From Gonapodya sp. JEL0774 (taxonomy: Eukaryota > Monoblepharomycota > Monoblepharidomycetes > Monoblepharidales > Gonapodyaceae): a stretch of 64,000 nucleotides of DNA. A program made the position numbers and the translations under genes. Positions 13,007 through 23,984 of the stretch are shown one piece after another (within the stretch, counting starts at the first letter, position 1; each line of letters begins with the position of its first letter). Location: NCBI GenBank assembly GCA_027604505.1, contig JADIIX010000057.1, forward strand, positions 62,971 through 126,970, read 5' to 3'. The notes below the pieces were generated by a model. It was not told where the DNA came from. It did not search any database and saw only the letters and a program-made list of their open reading frames with translations.

Positions 13007-14419
13007 ATGTTTGTTACGAGTAGTATGCCGTCCATTCCCCCCCGTCAGTGTGACTACACAGAACACCACCAAAATATCATGGCGCATCCAAGTAATGTCA
13101 AGCCCGCAGGTTCAACTGGAATCGCGTCAGTTCCGGATGAAATTCTCGCCCATATACTTTGTGTCCTCCCACCCAAATTTTTCTATCAGGTGGTGCCGCT
13201 CGTGTCGCGACGGTGGCGTTCGGTACACGCGACTGCTCTTCCAGGGAACGGTGGCAAGGTAGCTTTTCAGATCGTGATTAGTTTTATGAGAAGCCGTCAC
13301 CCGCCGTATCTCTCGGTACATCACGCCGGGCTTTACGATTCGTTTCGCTGTGAGAGTTCCCCCTTTGCGATTCCACTGACCCCTCTGTGGATCGCCGGAA
13401 AACTGGAGCTGGACGTTTCCGTGGCTTTCTTGGAAAAGCAAACCGGAAACCCACTGGACGACTTTGTCCACGAGGTTGAAAAAGTGATGGGCAGGGGTCT
13501 CGAAGGGCGAATGGCGCTCACCATTGCCGAAGTGGACATGGACATTAACCCGCTTGCCCGTCGGGAGAAAAGTGACGTTACCCGCCGCCTCAAGGAGTTT
13601 TGTAAGATGGTCAAGCCCGTAATGCTGGATTTGGACAGCAACCTGCCATCTTGGATAGAAAGGGGAGCTGACCTCCCGCTACCTTCCGTAGTAGAAGTCC
13701 GCATATCCATGGATAAGACGACGGATACCCTATGCAAGACAATACCAGTGTTATTTCGCGCCTTTCCAAATCTACGCTCTGTGACGACGTGGTGGACGCG
13801 TTTGGGAGATGCGTGGGAACCTCTGCAACTCGCATTGCCCTTGAATCTCCGCTCGCAATTGTCTAAAATTGATGTTGCGCTTAAAGAAGGAAAAGAGCAG
13901 GAGTCGCTGAATCTCCTTCGAATGCCGGCTGTGTTCCCCTCTGTCAAAGACTTCGGGACCTTTTCAATTTTCGACAATCTCTGGGACCGCTGCGGCAACA
14001 CAGGCATTGATCTCGCGACGCTCTCAAATATTACAACCTTGCGAGTTCAAGGGAGATCCCACGACGTGCCCATCGTAACTTCCGTCAGCTCGCTGCGGTG
14101 CATCGCGGACGGATTTGCTCAATACATGCCCCTTCTCCGCACGTTAACCCTGTGCTTCTTTTTGTCCTCAAATGAAGAGCTTGGAGTGGGTTTGGAATAC
14201 GTGGCGGGATTGGAGAGCGAGGACATGACGGACCTGTTGATTGGATGGAGCTACTTAGTACGAACCGTGCCAGCTATCACAATCATATTTGAGCTCATTG
14301 AGCCTCCGTCACCTGTGAGGCAAAGGAGATTCAGTAAATTTTTAAACAGGCTTGAGGACACTTGCCGGTCTTGTAACAAGGAATCAGTTAGGATATCAGC
14401 CAACTTTTCGGCCAACTGA
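13007..14419 (+). CDS. F-box protein, intronless
   Basis: A single uninterrupted frame of 470 codons. An F-box-like segment lies near residues 40-80 (SVPDEILAHILCVLPPKFFY, then VPLVSRRWRSV), which would bind Skp1 in an SCF ubiquitin ligase. The rest has leucine-rich, repeat-like segments but no clear LRR, WD or Kelch substrate domain. A second ATG at 13079 (MAHPSNV) has a better start context and would trim 24 residues; which is used cannot be decided here. Being intronless among intron-rich neighbours is compatible with a lineage-expanded F-box family or retroposition. Substrate unknown. Confidence 0.75.
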   Translation: MFVTSSMPSIPPRQCDYTEHHQNIMAHPSNVKPAGSTGIASVPDEILAHILCVLPPKFFYQVVPLVSRRWRSVHATALPGNGGKVAFQIVISFMRSRHPPYLSVHHAGLYDSFRCESSPFAIPLTPLWIAGKLELDVSVAFLEKQTGNPLDDFVHEVEKVMGRGLEGRMALTIAEVDMDINPLARREKSDVTRRLKEFCKMVKPVMLDLDSNLPSWIERGADLPLPSVVEVRISMDKTTDTLCKTIPVLFRAFPNLRSVTTWWTRLGDAWEPLQLALPLNLRSQLSKIDVALKEGKEQESLNLLRMPAVFPSVKDFGTFSIFDNLWDRCGNTGIDLATLSNITTLRVQGRSHDVPIVTSVSSLRCIADGFAQYMPLLRTLTLCFFLSSNEELGVGLEYVAGLESEDMTDLLIGWSYLVRTVPAITIIFELIEPPSPVRQRRFSKFLNRLEDTCRSCNKESVRISANFSAN

Positions 14420-14682
14420 AACGAATAAAACATCAAATGCCAAAAACACTAAACATTAATATCTCTACAAAATCAAGTACTAAATACAATTGTCTGCTTT
14501 TGCATTACATATATAGTTTTAGGTGGACAGAAAGATGAGATGTATGGTATTCATTTTACTTCGAATAACTTCATTGAGAAAATATCCGACTCAATTTTTC
14601 TTCGTTCTATACTCTCATATTGTAGCCGGGGGATTGGGAGACAAAGATTGGGTTCCCCGCGCTGTGAGCTGATCGTAACAGC

Positions 14683-16471
14683 TTGATGATTTCAACAAGC
14701 TTGCTTGGAGAAAGGCAAAATTTTACCACGATCCCGACACTTTCGTGGGCTCGCTCCAAGCGCCCGGAGACTCGTCAAGGTTTTCTGGAAGAGCTTCGGC
14801 ATATACTGTACAATGTTGGTATGTGTAAAGTCTGGAGGCAGTCCTTTGTCCTTCTCTATCTTGATGCACACGCTCCCAGGGTTCATGTACCTTGTGGATA
14901 GTGGAATCTCCGATCAGCTGGTGGATGAAGTGAAGTCCTTCACCATCAAGTTTTTTGAGCTTCCCGAAGATGCGAAAATGAAAATCGAAATGGCGAACAG
15001 TCCAACATTCTTGGGATACAATCGTCGAGACTACGAAGTTACAAAGAGTAAGGTACTTGGATCGAGTTTGCGAGTATGGTCGTCGGAGTTCCACTACCCT
15101 TCACACGACACGTAAGATTGACCACAGGGAGCAGTTCGACATAGCTGCGGATACTCCGTGCTTTTACGTTCCGGGTGTAACACCAGAGTATTACCGTCTG
15201 CGTGGTCCCGCACAGTGGCCGGAGGAACAAGCGATACCAGGATTTCGAAAGACGATGCTGGAGGTGTGTAAAATATTGCATAACAACAAGTAAAACCCAT
15301 CATAATTTTATGATATCATCACGTCAGTACATCCAAAAGCTCACAGAACTTGTTTTCGAGTTCACAAGCTGTGTGGAGGAAGCTCTGCACCTGCGGTCCG
15401 GAACTCTTGACCGCGTCTTCGGCGATTGGCGAAATCACGTGGATCAAGGAGGGTGGGTGCAGCATTCTTTTAAATTTTGAGAGATTCGAATCCGAACCGA
15501 CTTGCAAAAGTTTTATGAAATTGATTCGGTACGAAGCAGTACCAGCCGATGCTGATCCTACTGATAATCAAGGGGTTGGGCCTCATAAAGATGGTGCGTC
15601 TGTTCCTCGGAGCGTTGCAATGAGCCTGTTATCATTAATGCACCATTGTGAAAGGATGGGTCACATTTCTCTTGCAAGTCAACGACGTGTGGGGGTTGCA
15701 GGTCCAAAATCATGAAGGAGACTGGATTGATGTTCCTGAACAACATGGATCTTTTGTCGTGAAGTATGTGGATAGTTTTGAACCAGAAGGTCAATCCGTT
15801 TAGCACTTCTCCCCGTGTGGAAAGTTTTGGCAGTTTTTTGGAGCGCATGCTCCACGGCGCTGTCATTGCTACAACACACCGCGTCCTACTAGGCCCTCCA
15901 GGTTCCCCTGCAAGATATTCGGTGCCGTTCTTTCAACAACTTAAACTTGAGGCAAGCATTGCACCAATACCTTTGGAAGACTTACCTGAGGACATGAAGG
16001 AGCTGGCTCGAAGGAGAGTGCAGAGCGATGGTATGAAGAACATGTAGATGCAGAACGTGCCTCCACCACCTCTCTGGTCAAGCACCTCACAGCCCATTGC
16101 TACGCCCACCCACCCCCCACCCACGCCCCATACTGCCCCACAACACACCCATTGTAATTTCATACTGCCTTTGTCAGCGGACATAATGCAGTTCCCAGTG
16201 AGTGTCAATCAAATGAAACTCAATGTTTGTCTAACAAGGCTTGGTTGTTAAAAGTTCAACAAAATGGGCGAAACGTGGTTGTACAATCGAATCCGGGCTC
16301 ATCCTGACGTTGGCTACCGACAGGTGCGTTTTCATTGGAATACTGCGTTGACGTTCGGTTGCTCTATTATGACAACTTCCACACAAGTATCCCACGGCTG
16401 TGGATGCGATAATGGCCGGTTTTGAAACACCTCACCCAGGTTTCCAGAATAGAAAAGATCGAACGTATTGA
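14683..16471 (+). CDS. 2OG-Fe(II) oxygenase, isopenicillin-N-synthase-like (copy 1)
   Basis: Starts at ATG 14683 (MMISTSLLGERQ) and ends at TGA 16469-16471. N-terminal DIOX_N region (FLEELRHILYNVG, YLVDSGISDQLVDEV, SPTFLGYNRRDYEVT), then IDHREQFDI and a core with HKD (GVGPHKDG), a distal His in ATTHRVL and the 2-oxoglutarate-binding RYS in PARYSVPFF. All three iron ligands and the Arg/Ser pair are present, so it should be active on a small molecule. The last two exons (about 16255-16323 and 16388-16471) match those of the downstream paralogue (NRIRAHPDVGYRQ, then YPTAVDAIMAGF). One junction is unresolved: the exon ending near 16030 does not join the next in frame with an obvious GT-AG pair. 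This could be an unseen microexon or a small frameshift; without it the frame stops at 16045-16047. Confidence 0.75.
16094..16152 (-). repeat. C-rich intronic tract (possible minus-strand G-quadruplex)
   Basis: Several runs of three to six C within the long intron near the end of the first oxygenase gene. It coincides with the one exon junction there that cannot be resolved. Confidence 0.4.
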
Positions 16472-16621
16472 AGTGATGGAAGCTCCACATTATCAGAGTG
16501 CCGCGACATTTCACATTTGACGTCAGAAATCTCGCCATTTGAGACATTCCTGTAATGAGTCAGTGATGCAAAAACATTCAGCCGAGCTTCCGATCAAACT
16601 ATTTCATCTTCATCCGATCCG

Positions 16622-18335
16622 ATGCCCATCGAAGCACCATCCCAGAATCCGCGGGAGGACTTCGAAGAAATCCCTGTTTTGAAGTGGACAGACTACACTG
16701 ATGAAAGAAAGAAGGAACCGTTTTTGGCTCAACTACGACACGTTTTATTGAACGTGGGATTCATGTGAGGTCCACATCATCCTCACTTTTCCACTTGCGG
16801 GCATTGTCCACCCTTGGTTCTTCAAGGTACGTGATTGGACATCCGATTCCGCCAAGGCTTCTGGAAGAAGTCAAGGTGAGAACTCTGGACTCACTTATGC
16901 GTCCCGGCAAGCTGAATGTTTACAATGCGAAATTCAGAAATACACCATTAAAGCGTTTGATTTGCCTCTGTCTGCAAAATTGGAAATTGAGATGGCGAAG
17001 AGTCCGAAATTTCTTGTGGGTGTGTCACTCCAATTCATTGAATGCATGTCAAAGCGATGGTTCTCGTGCTGTAAAAGGGCTATAACCGGATGGGATATGA
17101 AGTTACCAAGAACAAGGCAGGTGAAACCTCGAGTGCTGTCCCCGCTATCTATCACCATTCCATTTGTTTACGCCAGGTCGATCATCGAGAGCAGTTTGAT
17201 ATTGGGCTGGACGTTTTGGAGCAGTACTCGCCGGGAAAGAAAGAGTTCTATAAACTTCGTGGAAAGGGCCAATGGCCCGACGAGTCTTTGATTCCTGGGT
17301 TTAAAGCCACAATCTCAGAGTATTTGCACGAGATGGGTTCGTGGAGTCTCAGTTTCTCCGGTGCCGTGGAGGAAGCCCTTCATCTCAAACCCGGCGCTCT
17401 GACGGGATTGTACGGGAAACAGAATGACGAAGTAGGAAGAATCAAGGTTGGTTCTTGGATCGTCGGTCCCCTAAGTTGCAGCCTGTCCAATACCAATCCT
17501 GATCCCAATAAGATGGTCAAGTATCCGGCAGTCTCGCACGCGACTGATGGTGACAACCAGGGTGTCGGCCCGCACAAAGATGGTGAGGAGTGTTGTCTTG
17601 AACTGGAATCACTCCAAGTCACTTCTGTACAACTTTTGCGGCAGGATGGCTTACGTACCTGCTGATGTGCGACGATGTGCCTGGTTTAGAAGTTCAAAAT
17701 GCCGCCGGAAAATGGATTCCCGTTCGATTGTTAGAGGGATCTTTTGTTGTGAAGTATGCCTACGTCCAAGTATTTTGAATTTACTTCCTTTCTGAGTCAG
17801 CAAATCGACAGCATCGGGTTCTGGTTGGAGTCCGTCACACGAGGTGCTGCTATTGCGACGACGCATAGAGTTTTGAACCCCCCGCCTGAATCACCAGCAC
17901 GCTACTCTGTGCCATTTTTCCAGTCCCTCGCGCTGGAAGCACGGGTGGCACCCCTTCCCGAAGAGGATCTTCCGGATGAAGTTCTTGCAATTGCGAAACG
18001 TAAAGTGGTCAGTGAAGCAGATTCAATGCAAGTCAGTTCATCGTTCGTCGTCTCTGGCTTGTTGCTGCTACTCAGTTTTTGTGCCTTGTGCTCAAATAGT
18101 TTCCGTATGACTGTGTGGGAGAAGCTCTCCTGTATAACCGAATAAGAGCGCATCCAGATGTTGGGTACAAGCAGGTGCGAACCATTTTTTCCGGAAAAGG
18201 GTTTTGATGAGCTCTGTTCATCCTTGCTGCTGCATAAAGTATCCGTCTCTAGTGAGCAATATCTTCGAGGGATTTCATACTCCCCACCCTGCATTCCAAA
18301 GCGTGAGAGAACCTCGGATAGGAGATAAAGCGTAA
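16622..18335 (+). CDS. 2OG-Fe(II) oxygenase, isopenicillin-N-synthase-like (copy 2)
   Basis: Ten exons close exactly in frame to 382 residues: 16622-16764, 16827-16875, 16938-17015, 17078-17116, 17177-17446, 17513-17582, 17645-17753, 17812-18031, 18100-18174, 18240-18335. Conserved: EIPVLKWTDY, LGYNRMGYEVT, VDHREQFDI, HKD, ATTHRVL, PARYSVPFF and the C-terminal NRIRAHPDVGYKQ. It lies 150 bp after its paralogue and shares nearly all intron positions, so it is a tandem duplicate. Intron 4 (17117-17176) would need a GC donor; alternatively those 60 nt stay in the mRNA because they are open in frame. The 66-nt segment 17447-17512 is also open but is best read as an intron by comparison with copy 1. 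Substrate unknown. Confidence 0.85.
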
Positions 18336-18405
18336 TTGAACACATTGGAGAGAATCGAAAGAATTTCATATAATAATAAAAAACTTAAACATCATTTTCA
18401 GTGAA

Positions 18406-20394
18406 ATGACGTGGCCTTTGTCGCTATTCCCACGAGTTTTTAATCGCCACCGGTTCCCTCACACAATTCAGTCCTGGGCAAGAGTTATGCTATCAGCAAT
18501 CACCAACGCCATTACTCCTTCTTCCATGACTGGGGAGAACGTTTCAGGTGCCATGCAAACCCCTCCAGTGACCGATGTGGATCCACCTTCTCCTCAGCAA
18601 ATTCCCAACGGTCTGCAGACTACGACAATGGATAACGCCACTTTGGAGACTCGCATACCGAGTGAAGGCTCCAATAAATTTTGGACTGAGGCCCCCGTCG
18701 AATCTCTTTCACCAAGCGTGCACGGAAGTCCGGCGGGACGGTCAAACTCCGATAGCAAGGAAGTGTCCCCACCAGGGCAAACCGTGTTACCCCTCAACAC
18801 TGATGAACCCACAGCAACGACAGCACCTGTTGTCGAAGGGACACACTCACTGTCGCCTCTTGATGCCCGGGGTCCGATCTCCGCATCATCAGAGAAGGAG
18901 ATTTTCAAACGCCACGATGACCTCCAGCAGAGTATCATTGAGCACACAGGACAAAGAGTTGGAGCTCTCGTTCGCTACGGAGATCGTGAAATTGGGCCGG
19001 GTGTCGGATACTCCTACTCGAAGGAAGTTGCACAGCTCTTCAAGGACGAAACAAATAACAGAACGGAGCTGCTGGTGAGAATTCAGTCTTCGGTTATGCT
19101 TAGATCTTTTACGTACCATAACCCTCATACTCCTGCAGAGTCGCAAGCTAGATGAAATTCGACAGGGCCTCGATGAACAGATGGAAGTGGAGAGGAGACA
19201 CTATGAGGTGGCTATCCGGGGCATTCAAACCATTATTTCAAAATAAATTCCATTCATGAACGATATAGGACCTTCTGGACCGGCAAATCTCGGATATCGT
19301 GGTGCTCGAACAAAGGGAGAGAAAGTTGAACAACGAAGGTACTTGTCGTGATCTTCTTCTTCAGCGAGGAAACAGCTTCAGGTTCAATAATTTCCTAAAG
19401 TGTCTTTCCTACGTGCTCGTCTTGAGCGTGCAATCCGGGAGCGCGATCGAGCGGCGGAGATCGAACACAGTCAACGCGAACGTGACCTTGAAGATCGGCT
19501 GAAACGCCAAGATTCTGTTCTCTCTCAGCACAACGAGCGGGTTGGCGCCCTCCAGGAAGCCCTGGGACGCACGCTCGCGAGGATTGACACCGAAGTCAGC
19601 AGGAAAGAGCGTGATGAGAGAAAGCGAGCAGAGCAGAGTATCAGGGATCTTGAAGAAAACTTTGAAGAGAATCTTGATCGTGAGAGGAGGGCTTGGAACA
19701 AGGAGAAAACCGGTCTTCTCAGGGAATTGGATGACTTGAAGAAATCGAAGAAACGATTTGAGGATGCTGAAAATGCTTTGGGTACCTTCAGACGAAGGGT
19801 CAAACAACTCGAAGGAGAGCTGGATCGCGCCAAGCTCGAAGCGGCGAAGAGACGCAGAAACGAGGAGGTCCTCATCGCAAAGATGGAGGGTTTCGAAGAG
19901 AAGGCACGGCAGTGGTCAGAAAAGGAGAGAGAGCTAAGGGAACTGGAATTTCTCCGGTGAGAAATTCTGATGGGCTGTCTGATCTGGTCTTTCCTTCAAT
20001 GAACTCTATGGGTAATAGGTTGAACTACAACAGACTCCGTGATCTGGACCGCCAGCATGTCAATAAGCTCAACAGACTTCAGGGTGAGGTTGATCGCCTT
20101 CGTCGCCCTCTCGGCGGCACATCCTCAAACACCGCTCCCCCGTCGGAGGTCGAAGTTACCGGTTCTTCGGCGATTCGTTCTGGTGGCCAAACATTGGCAC
20201 GACCCAGATCAGAGGAACTTCGTCGAGGAGCCTTCGAGAGCAGGAAAGAAGTACCGTCTGACTTTCGTGCGACCGAGGAGCGAGACGAACGGCTTCCGAT
20301 CCAGCCTGTGGTGATCCGCGAGAGGAGAGAGAAGGTTTCATACATGGAAGAGAGTGCTCGAGCGCCTGTTTATACCATGGCGAAGGAGGAGTGA
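18406..20394 (+). CDS. Coiled-coil protein of unknown function
   Basis: About five exons: 18406-about 19074, about 19142-19205, about 19271-19340, about 19400-19958 and about 20019-20394. The start may be 18406 or the in-frame ATG at 18487. Seen: a Ser/Pro/Thr-rich N-terminal third, then a segment around EKEIFKRHDDLQQS, then more than 180 residues of continuous charged heptads (from ARLERAIRERDRAAEIEH), and a basic, Arg-rich tail ending YTMAKEE. No membrane span or enzyme motif. Such proteins are often cytoskeletal, centrosomal or septal scaffolds, but nothing here fixes a role. The intron joining the third exon to the main coiled coil (about 19341-19399) is uncertain. Confidence 0.6.
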
Positions 20395-20523
20395 GGTTCC
20401 AGGGATGACAGAGGAACTGCAGAAGATAGTTGGAGACGTGTCTCGCAATTTTTTTCCCATTCAATTGCATTCAAAACTAATTGGAGTAGGACCTTTTGCA
20501 ATTCCCAAATATATTTCTTCACA

Positions 20524-21307
20524 TCAACAAGAATTGCGGGTTGGAGCAGGCCCTTTCACACGAATTCTGATGTTTCGCTTTTCTCCGCAACCAAACGTCT
20601 GTTCTCCATTGCTGATCCTCTCTCCGGTTCTAAATACTTCACCGCTAGTTGCCCAGATTCCAGTGCACTTTGAAAATGCACCATTCCGTCTACGGCGAGC
20701 AGACAGCTTTGCCAGCATCACCCGCAACCCCGGGCCTTTATCTCTCCAAGGTTCTTCCGAGTCAGAAGCAGAATCCTCCGAATACTCGATCACCTTAGGC
20801 TCAGATTTGACTCCGATCGATGTCTGGGGTTGAGCAATATTACTCAAAGGAGAAGGTGGAAGAATGCGAATTCTTAAAGCGGGCGATTGAGTGATGGCGC
20901 CTGACGTCGCACGGGGGACAGCATATGTCGTTTGTTGGTCCAAAGAAGTGTGAGATTCGTGGAAAGTTTCGAGCGACGAGAACAGGGTTGTTTTGACCTC
21001 GCGACCGCGTTGCTCGATCGAGTCCTCCTCTAGATGAATCGTTCGTTCATTAGGCGAGTCCGAGACGAAACGAACTGTCCTCACCTTTCTGATCACCCTT
21101 CTCTATCATTTCCAGCTGTCGAATCTTTCCAAGCCCATCTTCTCGAATACAAGCTATCTTTCTTATTCGTCTGACCTTGGGCGATTCGTGATGATAGGAA
21201 TTGGGAATAAGTCCAGACTGAGGTGATCGGCCACGTTTTTTTGAAGACGCCGTTGAGCGTTCGAGAAGGGCAGATGCCAGTGATTGACGATCACTAGATT
21301 TGGGCAT
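20524..21307 (-). CDS. Unrecognised 242-residue charged protein
   Basis: Two exons, 21307-21085 and 21029-20524, joined by a 55-nt intron with a clear CTAATGA branch point and CTAG acceptor, give an exact frame of 242 residues. The N-terminus (MPKSSDRQSLASALLERS) is followed by a basic KKRGRSP stretch and KVRRIRKIA that could serve as a nuclear localisation signal. The middle is acidic (EEDSIEQRG, EYSEDSASDSEE) and the C-terminus basic (KLSARRRRNG). No domain is recognised. A start at 21472 is also open but lacks support. It ends tail-to-tail with the coiled-coil gene (129 bp) and is divergent from GMPPA. Confidence 0.45.
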
Positions 21308-21612
21308 CACAAAGCTTTGGTGATACAGATGGCCCGCATGCGGTGCAGGTGTTTCAAATGGGATGGAAGTACAATGCAAGGAACTTTGAACAGGGAACAA
21401 TGAAAGGAACTTTGAACAGCGAAGAAAGACCTCGCACGGACGGCAACGACTATTTAACGAATAGAGATTCACGAAGTGCGGGGCGATGAATCTTTTTCGA
21501 AAAAGCTCGAAACCGTCTTTTCCGTGTTGAGACCGGCAACGTCACCTTTGTGGTTGGTGAATTTATTGTAGGATGTGCTGGGTTCCCCCCCTGTATTGCA
21601 TGGTATCTCCTG
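21308..21612. promoter_or_regulatory. Divergent promoter region between the unknown charged protein and GMPPA
   Basis: About 305 bp between two opposite start codons. No recognisable element apart from an imperfect direct repeat around AAGGAACTTTGAACAG (near 21378-21393 and again near 21404-21419). Confidence 0.4.
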
Positions 21613-23793
21613 ATGGCTTCCCAAAATGGAACTGCCCCTTCACTCTCCAAAGCAGTTCTGCTCGTTGGCGGACCTTCTGTTGGAACTCGCTTCCGTCCAC
21701 TCTCGCTATCAGTGCCAAAGCCCCTCTTCCCCATCGCCGGTGTTCCGATGATTTACCATCAAGTGGCGGCGCTAGCCCGAATTCAAGGCCTTAGAGAAAT
21801 TCTTTTAATTGGTTTTTATGGTCAGTTGGTATCCCGTACTTGCCAAATGCCTCTAACAGCGATCTAAATGTATGGTCGGGTTGGCAATCATCCTGCTTTC
21901 GGGACGCGCTCCTCTCAAATACAGAGAATGGAGTATTTGACAGATTTCTCTCGGAGGTTTCGATGGATTTTCCTGGCATCGCCTTCAAGTAATACTCGGT
22001 TCTGCTCCTGATGTGGCTGGCGCAATCTGAACTTTGCTCGCATTTGAAACATATCTGGCTGATGATGCAGGTACCTCCGCGAATATGTCTCTCTCGGTAC
22101 AGGTGGTGGTCTCTATCACTTCCGAGACGAGGTCTTACGAGGAAACCCGGAGTTCTTTTTTGTGATCCATGCCGATATCGCTTCCTCGTTCCCACTCGGC
22201 AACATGCTTGCGTTCCACAAGTCGGTGTCATCGTCGATTGAGACTGCACCACTGTGCACCATCATGGGGACACGCGTACCAAAGGATACAGCATCTCGCT
22301 ATGGTTGCTTGGTGCAAGACCCATCGACCAAAGAGATACTTCACTACGTCGAGAAGCGTGAGTTTTTCAGAAGGCGCTTCTTACAATCTCGCGTGGACTT
22401 GCTCTTCGTGAAAAGGACCCATTATGGTTGCTCACAAGCATGGAACTGACACTAATCCGCCATCGTGTTCCAGCCGAGACTTTCATTTCTGACCTCATCA
22501 ACACCGGTGTATATATCTTCCACCCTAATGTCTTTCAGTTTATGGCTCAGGCCGTGGCCGATCGACACATGCAAATGGAGCGTGAGCAATTTGAGAACAA
22601 CATGTATTCTCTCCCCACCTCGAGATCGGTGCCTGATATGGGGACCCTGACTCACGGGAGCTTCGGCTTCCCTCCATCTCAACCATCTTATACACCTTAC
22701 CACGATTACACATATAACTACCAATCGTCCTCTCCTCTCCACACCGAAGCGGACGTTGTCCGCCTTGAGCTTGATGTCCTCCGAGGTCTTGCTGGCACCA
22801 AATCCATGTTCGTCTTCGAGATAAATACCAAAGATGATTTCTGGATGCAGCTGAAAGCTGCTCAAAGCTCTCTGGCAGCCAACACCATGTACCTACAGTA
22901 CTGGAGCAAGACTGCGCCAGCTCGTCTCGCGCGCTTTGGGGGATTCGGCATCCTTGGCAGTGGGGACCAAGTCGATCCGTTTCGCGGTGACCGTGGTCGT
23001 GGTGGAGTCTTCTACCACCCCGTGCCTCCAAAGGATCAGCCTTCTCTGGCACAAACACCACTTACTAAAGCACTTCACGCATCCAGCCGTTTCGATATTA
23101 CCGAGCCAGCTGCAACTGCACCCGGCACCTCTGCAACTGATGTTCGGGCCGAGAGTCTGGCTGGGCGTGCGCGCGGCGAGGCCGCAGCTGCGGCTCTCAA
23201 TCATGGTAGTGAGACTACTCAACCTCTGGCTCTCGAACGTTCAAGCTCCCTCGTACCTGGACTGAACCCCTCACCTCCTGTGTCTCCATCTGTAGCCAGT
23301 TCTCCCTCTCATCTGAAGCAACCGCGTCCCCAGCCAACGCACCCCACGCTCATTCAACCAGTCATAATTCACCCAACGGCATACATCCACCCCACTGCGA
23401 AAGTTGGTCCTAATGTCACGATCGGTCCTCGAACGGTTATTCACCGAGGAGTGCGGGTACATGATGCCATTGTACTGGAAGCGAGTGAAATCCGCCACGA
23501 CACAATCGTGTTGCATTCTATTATTGGCCGAGAGTGTAAGATCGGCTGTTGGTGTAGAATTGAGGGCGATGGAGTGCAGGCTCATACCCCGGAAGCCACT
23601 CCAGGTGGTCACAAAATTAGCGCTACAGTTCTGGGAAAGGAAGTGAAGGTGGCTGAAGAGTGTGTGGTCAGGAATTGCGTTGTTTTGCCGAACAAGGAGC
23701 TTGGTAGGAGCTATCAAAAGTGAGCAGACACCGTCCGAGTGTGCGTTTCACCAAGTCTGATCTCTGTTTCGCCACAGCGAAATTCTGATGTGA
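21613..23793 (+). CDS. GMPPA: GDP-mannose pyrophosphorylase alpha-like subunit (GMPPA)
   Basis: Exons 21613-21820, 21925-21988, 22071-22357, 22474-23719 and 23778-23793 total exactly 606 residues. Nucleotidyltransferase part: [42 protein letters not shown] and [24 protein letters not shown]-terminal left-handed beta-helix: [20 protein letters not shown] onward. The alternation [12 protein letters not shown] and the GTGGGLYHF loop are those of the alpha (regulatory) subunit rather than the catalytic beta subunit. In animals GMPPA binds GDP-mannose and inhibits GMPPB, tuning sugar supply for glycans and cell wall. The protein is about 190 residues longer than human GMPPA because of low-complexity inserts (about residues 230-450). 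The last exon is only 16 nt yet encodes the conserved end (NEILM). Confidence 0.92.
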
Positions 23794-23984
23794 ACAGGCC
23801 TTCGATTGGAAACAACCCGATTTCTAAATAATATATACCTTTTACACGAGCACTCGAAGAAAAAGTTGTAGATGTAGTTCAACCATAAAATGATTCAGGG
23901 TTCGTTCGAAATAAAGAAAAAAAAATCGTACCTGTCATTGAAACGGGCAACGGCCCGGGTGCCGAAGATTCCTGACTCTCAACG

